Below are positions 9,089 to 17,947 of a stretch of 64,000 nucleotides of DNA, piece after piece. The number at the start of each line of letters is the position of its first letter. Within the stretch, counting starts at the first letter, position 1. Location: positions 62,001-126,000 of the forward strand of contig SCQP01000002.1 of the NCBI GenBank assembly GCA_004299485.1, written 5' to 3'. Source of the stretch: Acidobacteriota bacterium (GTDB lineage Bacteria; Acidobacteriota; Terriglobia; Terriglobales; SCQP01). Made by a program: the position numbers and the translations under genes. The notes under the pieces are model-generated. The model saw only the letters and a list, made by a program, of their open reading frames with translations, searched no databases and was not told the DNA's origin.

Positions 9089-10646
9089 GAGCTTTGCGCA
9101 CCTCAGGATCGACTTCCATCACGGTCTTGTAGCCCTCGTTCAGGCCGTACAGGCTCGAGAGGATGCGATAGCGGATTTGCTCTTTGATCCAAGTGGCGTT
9201 GGTGGTTACATCCACCGGATTCAGGTCCACGTGCTGGCCAGCGAGGAACTCTACGAACTGTTGCAGCGTGGCGGCGTCGGGCGTCCAGCTCTCCGGCACA
9301 GAGTCGTGTTGGCTCAGGAACAGATCGGCAAATTCGTAAAACGCCGTGCGGCCGAACAGCACTTGCTGGAAATCGTTCAGCTTCTCGGGCGGGAGTTGCA
9401 CGTCGGGCGTAATGCCGCCACCGCCGTAGACGGTGCGTCCGATGTCGGTCAGTTTCACCTGGCGCTGATCAAGCGGTGTCTTGTGGTTGTGGACGTAAAA
9501 GTAATCGTAGAGCGATACGCCTTCGTAGGGGCGCTGAATGAGCCGGCCGCTGGGGGTGTAGTAGTGAGCGGTGGTGAGCGCCAGACCCGTACCATCGCCG
9601 AGCGGCATTACGGTTTGGACCAAGCCTTTACCGAAAGTCGTTTGGCCGACGATCAGGCCGCGGTCGTGATCCTGGATGGAACCGGAGACGATCTCGGCGG
9701 CGCTGGCCGTCATGCTGTTGACCAGCACCACGAGCGGGAAGTTGCGGCCGCCGTTGCCGTGAGTGGCGGTCAGGACGTGCTCGGGAGAATTGCGTCCATG
9801 ATCACTTACGATCACCTGCCCCTTGGCCAGGAACAGACCCGCGACACCCTGGGCCTGATTCAGGAGCCCACCGGGATTGCCGCGCAAGTCGAGAATGACA
9901 CCGCGCACCGGACCTTCGGCTTCGGCGTGATGCAGGATGGCCGCCATCTCGCTGGTGCTGGTGGCGGTAAAGCCGGTTAGGTGGATGTACTCGACGCCGG
10001 GTTCAATCTGAAAGTCGGAATCCACACTGTTGTGCTGCACGTCGGCCCGAACCAGCGTAAAGGTGAGCAAATGCGGGTGCCCGACGCGTTTTACCGCAAT
10101 GGTTACCTGGGTGCCCTTGGGTCCTTTCAGCAGATTCGCTACCTGATCGGTGCTCATGCCCACCGTCGAGGTGCCGCTGACGGCCATGATGAGATCGTAG
10201 GGGCGCAGCCCGGCCTTGAACGCGGGCGTGCCTTCAAACGGTTGCACCACGCGCGCCTGATTGTTGCGGGCATCGACCGCACCGATCAGCATGCCCACCC
10301 CGGAATACCGGCCGTTCTGGTTTTCCATCACCTGCTCGAAGGCTTTCGGATCCCAGAAGCTAGAGTGTGGGTCAAGCTGACGGAGCATGCCGGGGATGGC
10401 GCCATCGTAAATCGCCGGGCCCGGGTTCACCGGGGCGGCGTAGTTGGCCGCGACCAGGTGGTAGACGTAGGCGAACTTGGTTAGGCCGGCCTGAATGGCA
10501 GCGTCGTTATTGCCGTTGCTGACGGTAGCGGTCTGGCCGGGAGCGGCCGCCTGGGTAGCGGCAATCTGTGGGCCGTAAAGGCGTCCTGCTACAGCGCACA
10601 CTGCCAGGACGAGAACGATCAAAAGCGGGGTTCTGAGTTTTGCCAT
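9009..10646 (-). CDS. S41-family C-terminal processing peptidase
   Basis: A 545-residue exported protease. Residues 1-25 are an N-terminal signal or anchor (LLIVLVLAVCAVAG). An N-terminal helical part reads LDPHSSFWDPKAFEQVMENQ, typical of Ctp proteins. The PDZ domain spans about 110-200 (GVGMLIG, AFKAGLRPYDLIMAVSG). The S41 catalytic domain contains LDLRGNPGG, the probable nucleophile Ser near 315 in SMTASAAEIVSG and the general base Lys at 340 in TTFGKGLVQT, the correct spacing for the Ser-Lys dyad. The ATG at 10646 is chosen because the hydrophobic signal begins there. Confidence 0.92.
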   Translation of the reverse strand: MAKLRTPLLIVLVLAVCAVAGRLYGPQIAATQAAAPGQTATVSNGNNDAAIQAGLTKFAYVYHLVAANYAAPVNPGPAIYDGAIPGMLRQLDPHSSFWDPKAFEQVMENQNGRYSGVGMLIGAVDARNNQARVVQPFEGTPAFKAGLRPYDLIMAVSGTSTVGMSTDQVANLLKGPKGTQVTIAVKRVGHPHLLTFTLVRADVQHNSVDSDFQIEPGVEYIHLTGFTATSTSEMAAILHHAEAEGPVRGVILDLRGNPGGLLNQAQGVAGLFLAKGQVIVSDHGRNSPEHVLTATHGNGGRNFPLVVLVNSMTASAAEIVSGSIQDHDRGLIVGQTTFGKGLVQTVMPLGDGTGLALTTAHYYTPSGRLIQRPYEGVSLYDYFYVHNHKTPLDQRQVKLTDIGRTVYGGGGITPDVQLPPEKLNDFQQVLFGRTAFYEFADLFLSQHDSVPESWTPDAATLQQFVEFLAGQHVDLNPVDVTTNATWIKEQIRYRILSSLYGLNEGYKTVMEVDPEVRKALTLLPQAEALETRAQKVLLARESAGK

Positions 10647-10788
10647 TGCCAAGAACCGGGGGTGGGAAGACTGCTCGCAGTATAACAGATACGGTGCGCA
10701 CAATCGGGAGGTGCGGCGCCACTACCACGCTGCGAACCAGCCGCTCCCGCCAGCTTGGTATCATAGGTGCGGGGCTGGGGCCCTGCCC

Positions 10789-11115
10789 ATGAGCTTTGGC
10801 GAGCTGCTGTTTCTTCTCATTCTGGCGCTGCTGGTTTTTGGTCCGCGCAAGCTACCGGAGATCGCGCGTACCATTGCCAAAGTCATGACCGATCTGCGCC
10901 GCGCCAGTAACGAATTCCGCTACACGCTGGAGGAAGAAATCCGCAACATCGAGGTGAGCGAGCATCCGGCGCCACGTCTGCAAGCGGTTCCCGCACGTGT
11001 GGACGGCGCGGTGTCGCGGCAGGAGGAATCCGCACCGGTGGCCGCCGAAGCCGCCGCTGCGGTCGAGGCTGGAGACGAGCTTGCCGCACGAGCAGGCTCC
11101 GGGCAACACCCCTGA
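10789..11115 (+). CDS. Twin-arginine translocase subunit TatA/TatB family
   Basis: A 108-residue single-pass membrane protein: MSFGELLFLLILALLVFGPRKLPEIARTI gives a transmembrane helix, an FGP hinge and an amphipathic helix, the TatA/TatB architecture. The following segment KVMTDLRRASNEFRYTLEEEIRN is long and charged, more like TatB, and the C-terminus is Ala-rich and disordered. It is followed 6 bp later by tatC, forming a small Tat operon. Two Tat-type signal peptides in this window (58-59 kb and 63 kb) are plausible substrates. Confidence 0.88.
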   Translation: MSFGELLFLLILALLVFGPRKLPEIARTIAKVMTDLRRASNEFRYTLEEEIRNIEVSEHPAPRLQAVPARVDGAVSRQEESAPVAAEAAAAVEAGDELAARAGSGQHP

Positions 11116-11121
11116 TCGCGG

Positions 11122-11922
11122 ATGGCCTTACTCGATCATCTCCGCTCCGCTCCCAGCGCGCCCGCCGGCGGCGCCACCATGTCGTTCCTGCAGCACCTGG
11201 AGGAGCTGCGGCGGCGTATATTTCTGGCCGCAGTTGGCGTGCTGCTGGCGTTCTTCGTCTGCTTCACCTTCGCCGATCCTATTTATGGCTTTATCGAGGC
11301 GCCGATGGCGGCCACCTTGAAGGCGCATCACCTTACGCAGCGGCTGGTGTATTTCAACCCCGTCGATCCGTTCAATTTGTATGTCGAGCTAGGGCTGATT
11401 TGCGCGCTGTTTCTGGCCTCACCCTGGATTCTGTATCAGGTTTGGGCCTTCATCCGGCCTGGATTGCTGCCGCGCGAACGCCGCTATGTCATTCCCTTTG
11501 TGTTTTGCACCTCGGCACTGTTCGTGGCGGGCGGAGCGTTCGCTTACTTGTATGCTTTCCCGCTGGTGCTGAATTTCCTGGTGGGCTATGCGCATCGTTT
11601 CACGCCGGAAATCAATATCAACGAGTACTTCAACCTGTTTTCTACTGTGGTGCTGGGTGTCGGCATTGTATTTGAACTGCCGACGCTGATCTTCTTTCTG
11701 TCGTTGTTTGGGCTGACGAACGCGCGCTGGCTATGGAAAAACTTCCGCTATGCCATCCTGGGCGCCTTTGTTCTGGCTGCGGCGATTACACCCACCGCTG
11801 ATATCACAACGATGACCGTTTTTGCAGCGCCCCTGATTGGCTTGTATGCCCTCGGGATCGGGATTGCGTGGCTGGTGGGCAAGCGTCGCAACACGCGCCG
11901 GCAGGCTGCCTCTGCGGAGTAA
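11122..11922 (+). CDS. tatC: Sec-independent protein translocase TatC
   Basis: A 266-residue polytopic membrane protein and receptor of twin-arginine signal peptides. The hallmark N-terminus SFLQHLEELRRRIFLAAVGVL is present, as are NPVDPFNLYVELGLICALFLASPWILYQVWAFIRPGLLPRERRY and the C-terminal FELPTLIFFLSLFG and AITPTADITTM blocks, giving about six membrane segments. It directly follows the tatA/B gene. Confidence 0.96.
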   Translation: MALLDHLRSAPSAPAGGATMSFLQHLEELRRRIFLAAVGVLLAFFVCFTFADPIYGFIEAPMAATLKAHHLTQRLVYFNPVDPFNLYVELGLICALFLASPWILYQVWAFIRPGLLPRERRYVIPFVFCTSALFVAGGAFAYLYAFPLVLNFLVGYAHRFTPEININEYFNLFSTVVLGVGIVFELPTLIFFLSLFGLTNARWLWKNFRYAILGAFVLAAAITPTADITTMTVFAAPLIGLYALGIGIAWLVGKRRNTRRQAASAE

Positions 11923-12005
11923 CACCCTCCGGCCGTGTCAGGCTACTTTTGCCCCTGTCTTTAGGATAGGATCAGAGTGGACGTGGCGAGTTTTGCCCTG
12001 CCGCT

Positions 12006-12644
12006 ATGAAATTCCTGCTCGAGCTGGTGCACACCCTTGGCGGCCTGGCGCGGACGTGGGGTCTTGTAGGCGTATTTGGCCTGACCTTATTCGACGGCTC
12101 GCTGCTATGGCTGCTGCCCGGGATCAATGACATCGTGCTGATCAGCTTCGTGATCGCCAAGCGCACGCTGGGCTGGGCGGTGATCGCGGTGGTGGTGGCG
12201 ACCTGCGGTTCGGTGCTGGGGGCGATGGCGAGCTACCGTATTGGCCATCGCGGCGGCGCGAATCTGCTACGGAAACGTTTTCCCCCGAAGCTGCTGGTGC
12301 GGGTCGAGGAATGGACGAACCGCCTGGGTGCGATTCCGGTGGGGGTGGCGGCGGTGATGCCGCCGCCGTTTCCTTATGCGCCGTTTGTGGTGTCCGCGGG
12401 CGTGATGAACGTACCGAAAACCCGCTTCCGGGTCTTTGTTGGCATAGGCCGCGGCATACGGTACTCGCTGGAAGCGGTGCTGGCGCTGTATCTCGGTCGT
12501 CACCTGCTCCATCGTCTGGACAGCTTCTACTTGGCGGCGCTAGAGCCGGCCTTAGTCCTGATTGCCGTAGTGCTGGTGGTCTGGGGAGTCTACCGCCTGC
12601 AGTTCTCGCGGCGCGACTCCACGCCCGGACGCTGGTTGCAGTAA
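12006..12644 (+). CDS. DedA/VTT-domain membrane protein
   Basis: A 212-residue integral membrane protein of the DedA (SNARE-associated, VTT) superfamily, members of which act in lipid scrambling or envelope homeostasis. Visible features are FDGSLLWLLPGINDIVLISF (re-entrant-loop region), the glycine-rich MASYRIGHRGG and a proline-rich MPPPFPYAPFVVSAGVMNVP block, then two C-terminal hydrophobic helices. Its 3-prime end overlaps the convergent nadB by 93 bp. The specific substrate cannot be inferred. Confidence 0.8.
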   Translation: MKFLLELVHTLGGLARTWGLVGVFGLTLFDGSLLWLLPGINDIVLISFVIAKRTLGWAVIAVVVATCGSVLGAMASYRIGHRGGANLLRKRFPPKLLVRVEEWTNRLGAIPVGVAAVMPPPFPYAPFVVSAGVMNVPKTRFRVFVGIGRGIRYSLEAVLALYLGRHLLHRLDSFYLAALEPALVLIAVVLVVWGVYRLQFSRRDSTPGRWLQ

Positions 12645-14177
12645 GGGGCCAAACGAAACCGGTGCGCCGCCCTGTTGGCGCGAGTGGCGGCCTGCCAGCG
12701 CCGGAGCGTGCTCGGGGAAATCGGTGCGAAAGTGAGCGCCCCGACTTTCGTGGCGGGCGAGAGCCGCGCGCACAATGGCAGCCGCGGTGACCGGTGCATG
12801 CTGACGGCTGCTCGAGGCCAGGGATTCGAGCTGGAGTAACCCGGTTGCCAGGTCCGCGCGGTTGCGGATTACGCCGGCGCAGGCGCTGAGGACGGCTCGC
12901 ACCGGCGCCAGGTCGGCTGCGGCCGGCGGGGGGAGCGGGAGGGGCGCGGGTCCGGTATTGACAGTGGGTTGGAGCGCGGCCATGGCGGCGCCGGCGCGGG
13001 CGCCGAAGACCAGGCCTTCGAGCAGGGAATTGCTGGCCAGGCGGTTGGCGCCATGAACGCCGGTGCAGGCACACTCTCCAGCCGCGAACAGGCCGGGAAG
13101 CGAGCTGCGACCGTCCCAATCGGTGGCAATGCCGCCCATGGCATAATGCGCCGCCGGGCGCACCGGGATCCAATCGCGTGCGAGGCTCAGGCCAAACTGC
13201 GCCAGCGTGGCGGCAATGCGGGGAAAGCGGCGGGCGAGCTGTGGGGGGGGCAGAGCTGTGGCGTCCAGGTAGCAAGCGGCCGGTTTGTCCCCGGCGCGGG
13301 CGCTCACGGCACGCAACTCAGCTTCGAGGGCGCGCGCCACCACGTCACGCGGGGCCAGCTCGGCGGCCGGTTGGTAGCGCAGCATGAAGCGCTCACCGGC
13401 CGGATTGCGCAACACCGCGCCTTCGCCCCGCAGCGCTTCGCTGAGAAGAAAACGGGGAGCGCCGGGGAGGGCCAACGCGGTGGGATGGAATTGCACGAAT
13501 TCCATATCCGCCAGCACGGCGCCCGCCGTGAAGGCGAGCGCAAGCCCGTCCCCGGTGGCGACGGCGGGATTGGTGGTGTCCTGATAAAGCTGTCCGAGAC
13601 CTCCGGTGGCCAGCAGTACGGCGCGGGCGTAAATCTGGCAGACGCCCACGCCTCCGGCGGCAGTGAATTCAACCCCGACCACGCGTCCCTGCGAACCGAG
13701 CAAGCGACTGGCACGCGCATGCGGAATTATGCGGAGACGCGGTAAGCGGCCGGCGCGCTCTTCCAGCGTCCGGGCGATTTCGCGACCGGTGGAGTCGCCG
13801 TGGGCGTGCAGGACGCGCGAACGGGAATGCGCCGCCTCGCGCGTGCGCTCCAGGTGGCCATCGGCGCGGTCAAAGCTCGCGCCCCAGGCAAGCAGCTCGG
13901 CGATGGCGGCAGGGCCTTCCTCGACCAGGATTTTAACCGCACCGGGATCACAAAGCCCGTCGCCGGCGGTGAGGGTGTCCTGCTCGTGGAGATCGACGGT
14001 GTCATCCTCACCGGTGGCGACGGCGATGCCGCCCTGGGCGTAGGCGGTGGCGGAGTCGTTGATCACGCCCTTGGTCAGCACCACGGTGTGCGCCGCCGGC
14101 CCCAGCGCCAGCGCAGCGCGCAGGCCCGCGATTCCCGAGCCGACGATCACGAAGTCGCTCACCTGTATCTCCTGCAT
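12552..14177 (-). CDS. nadB: L-aspartate oxidase
   Basis: A 541-residue flavoenzyme making iminoaspartate for NAD synthesis. FAD-binding Rossmann motif FVIVGSGIAGLRAALAL is at residues 8-24. Further blocks are SATAYAQGGIAVA, FVQFHPTALALPGAPRFLLSEALRGEGA, HYAMGGIATDWDGRSSLPGLFAAGECACTGVHGANRLASNSLLEGLVFG and ESRGAHFRTDFPEH, all diagnostic of NadB rather than succinate dehydrogenase. The last 50 residues are unconserved and run into the dedA gene on the opposite strand. It is divergent from aroB with a 33-bp gap. Confidence 0.94.
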   Translation of the reverse strand: MQEIQVSDFVIVGSGIAGLRAALALGPAAHTVVLTKGVINDSATAYAQGGIAVATGEDDTVDLHEQDTLTAGDGLCDPGAVKILVEEGPAAIAELLAWGASFDRADGHLERTREAAHSRSRVLHAHGDSTGREIARTLEERAGRLPRLRIIPHARASRLLGSQGRVVGVEFTAAGGVGVCQIYARAVLLATGGLGQLYQDTTNPAVATGDGLALAFTAGAVLADMEFVQFHPTALALPGAPRFLLSEALRGEGAVLRNPAGERFMLRYQPAAELAPRDVVARALEAELRAVSARAGDKPAACYLDATALPPPQLARRFPRIAATLAQFGLSLARDWIPVRPAAHYAMGGIATDWDGRSSLPGLFAAGECACTGVHGANRLASNSLLEGLVFGARAGAAMAALQPTVNTGPAPLPLPPPAAADLAPVRAVLSACAGVIRNRADLATGLLQLESLASSSRQHAPVTAAAIVRAALARHESRGAHFRTDFPEHAPALAGRHSRQQGGAPVSFGPLLQPASGRGVAPRELQAVDSPDHQHYGNQD

Positions 14178-14210
14178 GGCGTCCTTCTTTTAAACTACAC
14201 TGGAACCTGC

Positions 14211-15326
14211 TTGCCTCTGGAGATCCCTGTCCAGGTTGTTCCGCCCTACGTGGCGACGGTTGCACGCGGTGGCCTGAGCCATGCCGGCGCGCTGGTGCGT
14301 GCGCACGTGCCGGCTTCCGGCCGGGTGATCGTGCTCACCAGCCCGCGCGTTCGCGGCCTGTGGGGGAAGACGCTCGATGCCAGCTTGCGAAAGGACGGGC
14401 TCGACGCGAGCGTACTGGAGCTACCCGATGGCGAGGAGCACAAGAACCTGGCCGAGCTGGCGAAGCTGGCGGAGGCGATGGTGGCTGCCAGCGCTGACCG
14501 CGAGGCGCTGCTGCTGGCCTTTGGCGGCGGCGTGATCGGAGATGTGGGAGGGTTTCTGGCGTCCGTGTACATGCGCGGCGTGCGTTTGCTGCAGGTGCCG
14601 ACGACGCTGCTGGCCATGGTGGACAGCTCCCTTGGCGGCAAAACGGGCGTCAATCTGGCGGCGGGCAAGAACCTGGTGGGAACGTTCTATCACCCGCGCG
14701 CCATTCTGGCGGATCCGGATGTGCTGGCGACGCTGCCGGAGCGGGAGTTCCGCAGCGGTCTCGCCGAAGCGATCAAGTACGGCATTATCGGGGCGACGGA
14801 TCTGTTCACCTTCATCGAGCAGGAAGCGGCAGCGCTGCGTGCTTGCCGGCCAGAACCACTGGAGCAGCTCATTGCGGCGTGTCTGCAAGAGAAAGCGCGC
14901 GTGGTGGCGGCCGATGAACGGGAGAGCGACCTGCGGCGGGTACTGAACTTTGGCCACACACTTGGGCATGCGCTGGAAAGCGCTACCGGTTATACGCGTT
15001 ACCTGCACGGCGAAGCCGTGGCTTGGGGCATGATAGCGACCACGCGCATCGCGATTCGTATTGGGCGGCTGAGCGAGGCCCAGGGCACACGTATCGTCGG
15101 CGCTATTCTGAACGTCTGTGCACCTCTGCCGGCATTGGTAGACGATGCTGGATTGCTGTTGCGGCATGCCGCGAGTGATAAGAAGACGCGGGCGGGGCGG
15201 CTGCACTTTGTTTTGCCCGTGGCGATCGGTAGAGTCGAAATCGCGTGCGGGATTGATGAGGCGGTAATCGCAGCCGCGCTCCAGGACGCCGCCGCTATAG
15301 CGGCACGCGCGCCAGTGGTGCGATGA
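14211..15326 (+). CDS. aroB: 3-dehydroquinate synthase (TTG start)
   Basis: A 371-residue NAD- and Zn-dependent shikimate-pathway enzyme. The fold markers are EEHKNLAELAKL, LAFGGGVIGDVGGFLASVYMRGV, VDSSLGGKTGVNLAAGKNLVGTFYHP and the metal-ligand region LNFGHTLGHALE with HGEAVAWGM. Homology begins at LEIPVQVVPPY; the nearest start is TTG at 14211, and the longer upstream reading frame is antisense to nadB. The stop overlaps the convergent PIN toxin gene by about 30 bp. Confidence 0.93.
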   Translation: MPLEIPVQVVPPYVATVARGGLSHAGALVRAHVPASGRVIVLTSPRVRGLWGKTLDASLRKDGLDASVLELPDGEEHKNLAELAKLAEAMVAASADREALLLAFGGGVIGDVGGFLASVYMRGVRLLQVPTTLLAMVDSSLGGKTGVNLAAGKNLVGTFYHPRAILADPDVLATLPEREFRSGLAEAIKYGIIGATDLFTFIEQEAAALRACRPEPLEQLIAACLQEKARVVAADERESDLRRVLNFGHTLGHALESATGYTRYLHGEAVAWGMIATTRIAIRIGRLSEAQGTRIVGAILNVCAPLPALVDDAGLLLRHAASDKKTRAGRLHFVLPVAIGRVEIACGIDEAVIAAALQDAAAIAARAPVVR

Positions 15327-15723
15327 ATGTGATACCTGTGACCTGGAGCTTCAGGAGACGGGCGTCAGCGGTCACGAACAGATCCACACCGGCGGCGGCC
15401 GCACAGGCAAGCTGGATCGCATCCGGTGCTCGCACCGCGTGGCGGCTGCGAATGCCGGCAAAGATCCGCGCATGGCCGGGTCCAAACACCAGTACTGTTG
15501 CTACCGAGGATACGGCCCGCTCGTAGCGGGCGCACAAATCCGCCGCCCCCATCCGCGTGGGGCGCACGAGCAACTCCGCGACGCTGAGCGCGGAAGTGAG
15601 CAATTGATCGCCGCGCCGCGTCATTGCGCGCCTCAGGCTATCGGCTTGCCTGCCCTGTTCGCCAATGTCCTCGAAGAGGTATATGAAAACATTCGTGTCC
15701 CAGAAAATCCGGCTCATTCCCAC
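15295..15723 (-). CDS. PIN-domain ribonuclease, probable toxin
   Basis: A 142-residue PIN-fold protein likely to cleave RNA. The acidic active-site residues are visible: Asp in IFWDTNVFIYLFED, Glu in TSALSVAELLVRP, Asp in VRAPDAIQLACAAA and Asp in LFVTADARL. This matches VapC-type toxins. Start may be ATG at 15723 or 15717. It overlaps the upstream partner by about 10 bp, the usual toxin-second order of a toxin-antitoxin operon. Confidence 0.8.
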   Translation of the reverse strand: MGMSRIFWDTNVFIYLFEDIGEQGRQADSLRRAMTRRGDQLLTSALSVAELLVRPTRMGAADLCARYERAVSSVATVLVFGPGHARIFAGIRSRHAVRAPDAIQLACAAAAGVDLFVTADARLLKLQVTGITFIAPLARVPL

Positions 15724-16187
15724 TCGCTGCGCAGCCGCTCGACGTACTCATCGGCATGCTCATCTTTCCAGATCTCCCGCCCGCTGCCCTGCAGCGCGAG
15801 TAGCGGATCTATTGCTTGCTCTTTGCGGTGCGCCCAGTCGGCGTACCAGGGCAGCAAGCTTTGCCATTCTGCGGCCAGATGTTCTGAACTCGGCACAATT
15901 TTCCCTCCCTCGCGGCGTGGATCATATGGATCGCCGTCACGAAACAGCCTCCGCCGTCCGGGCGCGGATTCAAACAGCATGCGGTAGCGGCCGGGATTGG
16001 GTTTGCGATTGGCGACGTCGTGTTGCTGAATATGCTGCCGCACGCCCGGCCGTCTGAAGCCCAGTTCCTCGGCACGCCGGCAAATCTCCTGGACAGAAAA
16101 ATCTTCCTGATCCGGCCGGTCGCGCTGCAGACTCGCGGTCGCGACCCATGCCTCATCCGCTACCTTGGTTTCAGTCCCTAGGTTCAT
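15714..16187 (-). CDS. Unknown protein paired with PIN toxin (candidate antitoxin)
   Basis: A 157-residue protein directly upstream of, and overlapping, the PIN toxin. Its N-terminal half (DFSVQEICRRAEELGFRRPGVRQHIQQHDVANRKPNPGRYRMLF) has the rhythm of a winged-helix domain, followed by RRLFRDGDPYDPRREGGKIVP. The C-terminus (WKDEHADEYVERLRSEWE) is a charged helix that could wrap a toxin. It is not a VapB, Phd or RelB type that I recognise, so the antitoxin role is inferred from the operon alone. An AT-richer 40-bp stretch (16188-16227) precedes it and may hold the promoter. Confidence 0.55.
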   Translation of the reverse strand: MNLGTETKVADEAWVATASLQRDRPDQEDFSVQEICRRAEELGFRRPGVRQHIQQHDVANRKPNPGRYRMLFESAPGRRRLFRDGDPYDPRREGGKIVPSSEHLAAEWQSLLPWYADWAHRKEQAIDPLLALQGSGREIWKDEHADEYVERLRSEWE

Positions 16188-16227
16188 TTAAGTCAACCTG
16201 TTAAACCAAGTATAGCAGGAGCGACTT

Positions 16228-17754
16228 TTATGTTGATGGCCGCCGGAAAATAATTTGCAGCCTTTGGCGCCATTCTTCGTTCAGACCGATCAGTTCGCAA
16301 GGTACGTCCGGCGAAAACCAGCGGGTGAGCAGGTGCGTTTTGGGGTGCCAGCGCAGGGCGGGCGCAATCATCCAGAGCAGGGGCGGTTGTGCACTGAGCG
16401 AATGTCCGGCGAAATAGCCCAAGCGCTCAAAATCGCCTTGGAGCTGATGCTGGCGCACCTGGAGCCAGTAAAGCAGCGCCTGGAGAGGAAACTCCAGATT
16501 TTCACTCGTCTTGAGTTCGAGGACGATTAGGCGGCCGTCTTGGTCGAGAGCCAGCAGGTCCAGTACACCGGCGCCAGCGGGGGTGGCGATAGGGACTTCA
16601 GCATACACGCGGCGCGAACGAAGGCGAGCGTCCAGAGCAGATGGATCGTGGCGCAGCAGGTGGGCGAGCCATCGTTCCGGTTGAAGAGCGTAGAGGGGCA
16701 GGTTGCGATGGCCGCCGGGAACGCGCGCCATGGCCACCGCGGCCAGCCAGTGGGAGAACAAATCATCGGTGGCAGGCAGCAGTGGGGTTTGCTCGCCGGC
16801 GGTGCCGAAGACAAAAGGGGCTAAGGCGGGATCGTTGCTTTCCCGAACGACCTCAAGTCCATAAACGGCAATGTAGCCGTAGCCATCAGGCGAGGTCTCC
16901 CAGGTTGCCTGCGGACAGTGGGAACGAACCCGAGCCAGCAAATCGGTTGCTTCAGCGCCGGGATCGTTCGCGGCGGGCACTCGGCGCAGGACCGACGTAC
17001 TGTTGCCGGCGTCGGACAGTGCCACCGGGTCGAGCCGGGCGGCCGAGCGATCCCAGCGATAGCACTGCAGCGGCGGGGCGACGCGCAGCCCCGGGCGCAG
17101 CAGGCGCAGCCAGGTTTCGCCGCCCGGAGGCAAAATGAGCCGCACGGCTGCTAGAACAGAACGCGGTTCGCGCTGACGGCATTGTTCGGCCCAGACCAGC
17201 GCCTGAGCTAAGGCGGTCAGCACACCCGCAGCCGCTGGCGATCCGCTGCTTTCTCCATCGAGGGCGACGCAGACCAACAGCTGCTTTTGCCGGCGGTATA
17301 GGAAGCGCTGAATGGGGCTGCGTTCCGGCGTGGCGCCATGCTCTGGAGCGAGACTCCAGCCGCGCCATTCCTGCTGGGCGCTGGCGGCGATGGCCTGGCG
17401 AAAAGCGAGCCGATCGGGACCGGCGCAAGCGGCCGCATGCGCGGTCGAAAGCGTCAGGCGCGAGGGGCGGGTCCGGCCGAGACGCAAGACGTCCAGTTCC
17501 AGGCGCTGGTTGCCCTGATGATGTACGCCCAAGATGCGGCGCACCAGGTTGGCGTCGGGACTCCAGAAATGCCCAACCAGCTTTTGGGCATCGGGGTGAA
17601 GAGCGTAGCCGGTGTGCTTCCCCCCGAGTCGAGTCAGAGGCCGCCCGGCTTCGCTGAGCTGGACTTCCGGGTGGTCGAGAAAGAAGGTGCGGAGTACCTC
17701 TGCGGTACGGGCAGGGTTGGCGGGCGGGGGAGAGGTTGAAGGGTTGGGCCCCAC
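16228..17754 (-). CDS. Unknown protein with a C-terminal PD-(D/E)XK-like nuclease motif
   Basis: A 508-residue soluble protein of unknown function. The C-terminal 140 residues contain GVLDLLALDQDGRLIVLELKTSENLEFPLQALLYWLQV, which fits a PD-(D/E)XK nuclease core (Asp, then E-x-K on a beta strand, then a Gln-containing helix). The N-terminal 370 residues show no motif I know; they include an Arg-rich patch and a Leu-rich segment. The family appears to be a lineage-specific hypothetical. Its neighbourhood (toxin pair downstream, a dispersed repeat upstream) would fit a DNA-repair or defence role, but that is speculation. Confidence 0.6.
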   Translation of the reverse strand: MGPNPSTSPPPANPARTAEVLRTFFLDHPEVQLSEAGRPLTRLGGKHTGYALHPDAQKLVGHFWSPDANLVRRILGVHHQGNQRLELDVLRLGRTRPSRLTLSTAHAAACAGPDRLAFRQAIAASAQQEWRGWSLAPEHGATPERSPIQRFLYRRQKQLLVCVALDGESSGSPAAAGVLTALAQALVWAEQCRQREPRSVLAAVRLILPPGGETWLRLLRPGLRVAPPLQCYRWDRSAARLDPVALSDAGNSTSVLRRVPAANDPGAEATDLLARVRSHCPQATWETSPDGYGYIAVYGLEVVRESNDPALAPFVFGTAGEQTPLLPATDDLFSHWLAAVAMARVPGGHRNLPLYALQPERWLAHLLRHDPSALDARLRSRRVYAEVPIATPAGAGVLDLLALDQDGRLIVLELKTSENLEFPLQALLYWLQVRQHQLQGDFERLGYFAGHSLSAQPPLLWMIAPALRWHPKTHLLTRWFSPDVPCELIGLNEEWRQRLQIIFRRPST

Positions 17755-17806
17755 GTTGTCAGGCTAGCGCGCCGTGGGAATGATGGCTTCCCCCCGGATG
17801 GGTGTA

Positions 17807-17917
17807 GTGGCTCGCCACTTTTTGCCCTGGTCGCTCCCGTTGGTCGCTTGGAGTGCAGGCTTCGATTCCCGGCAGGGTCCGCCCGCTGGAGCACAGAGCT
17901 CCTCCGAGCTGCCGCCA
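17807..17917 (+). repeat. 111-bp dispersed repeat, copy 2
   Basis: An exact-length 111-bp copy: begins GTGGCTCGCCACTTT and ends CGAGCTGCCGCCA. It lies between the PD-(D/E)XK-like gene and the sigma factor gene, ending 30 bp before the sigma factor ATG, so it is likely part of that promoter or leader. Compared with copies 3 and 4 it has a few substitutions (GGAGCACAGAGCTCC in place of GGCGCTCAGGGCTCC). Confidence 0.9.
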
Positions 17918-17947
17918 GGGGATGTTGATAAAATTGGGGGAACAGCG

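Noticed and set aside
12142-13275. Long minus-strand frame with Arg/Pro-rich translation overlapping dedA and nadB
   Set aside because: Pro/Arg-rich low-complexity translation in the wrong frame of nadB; no motif.
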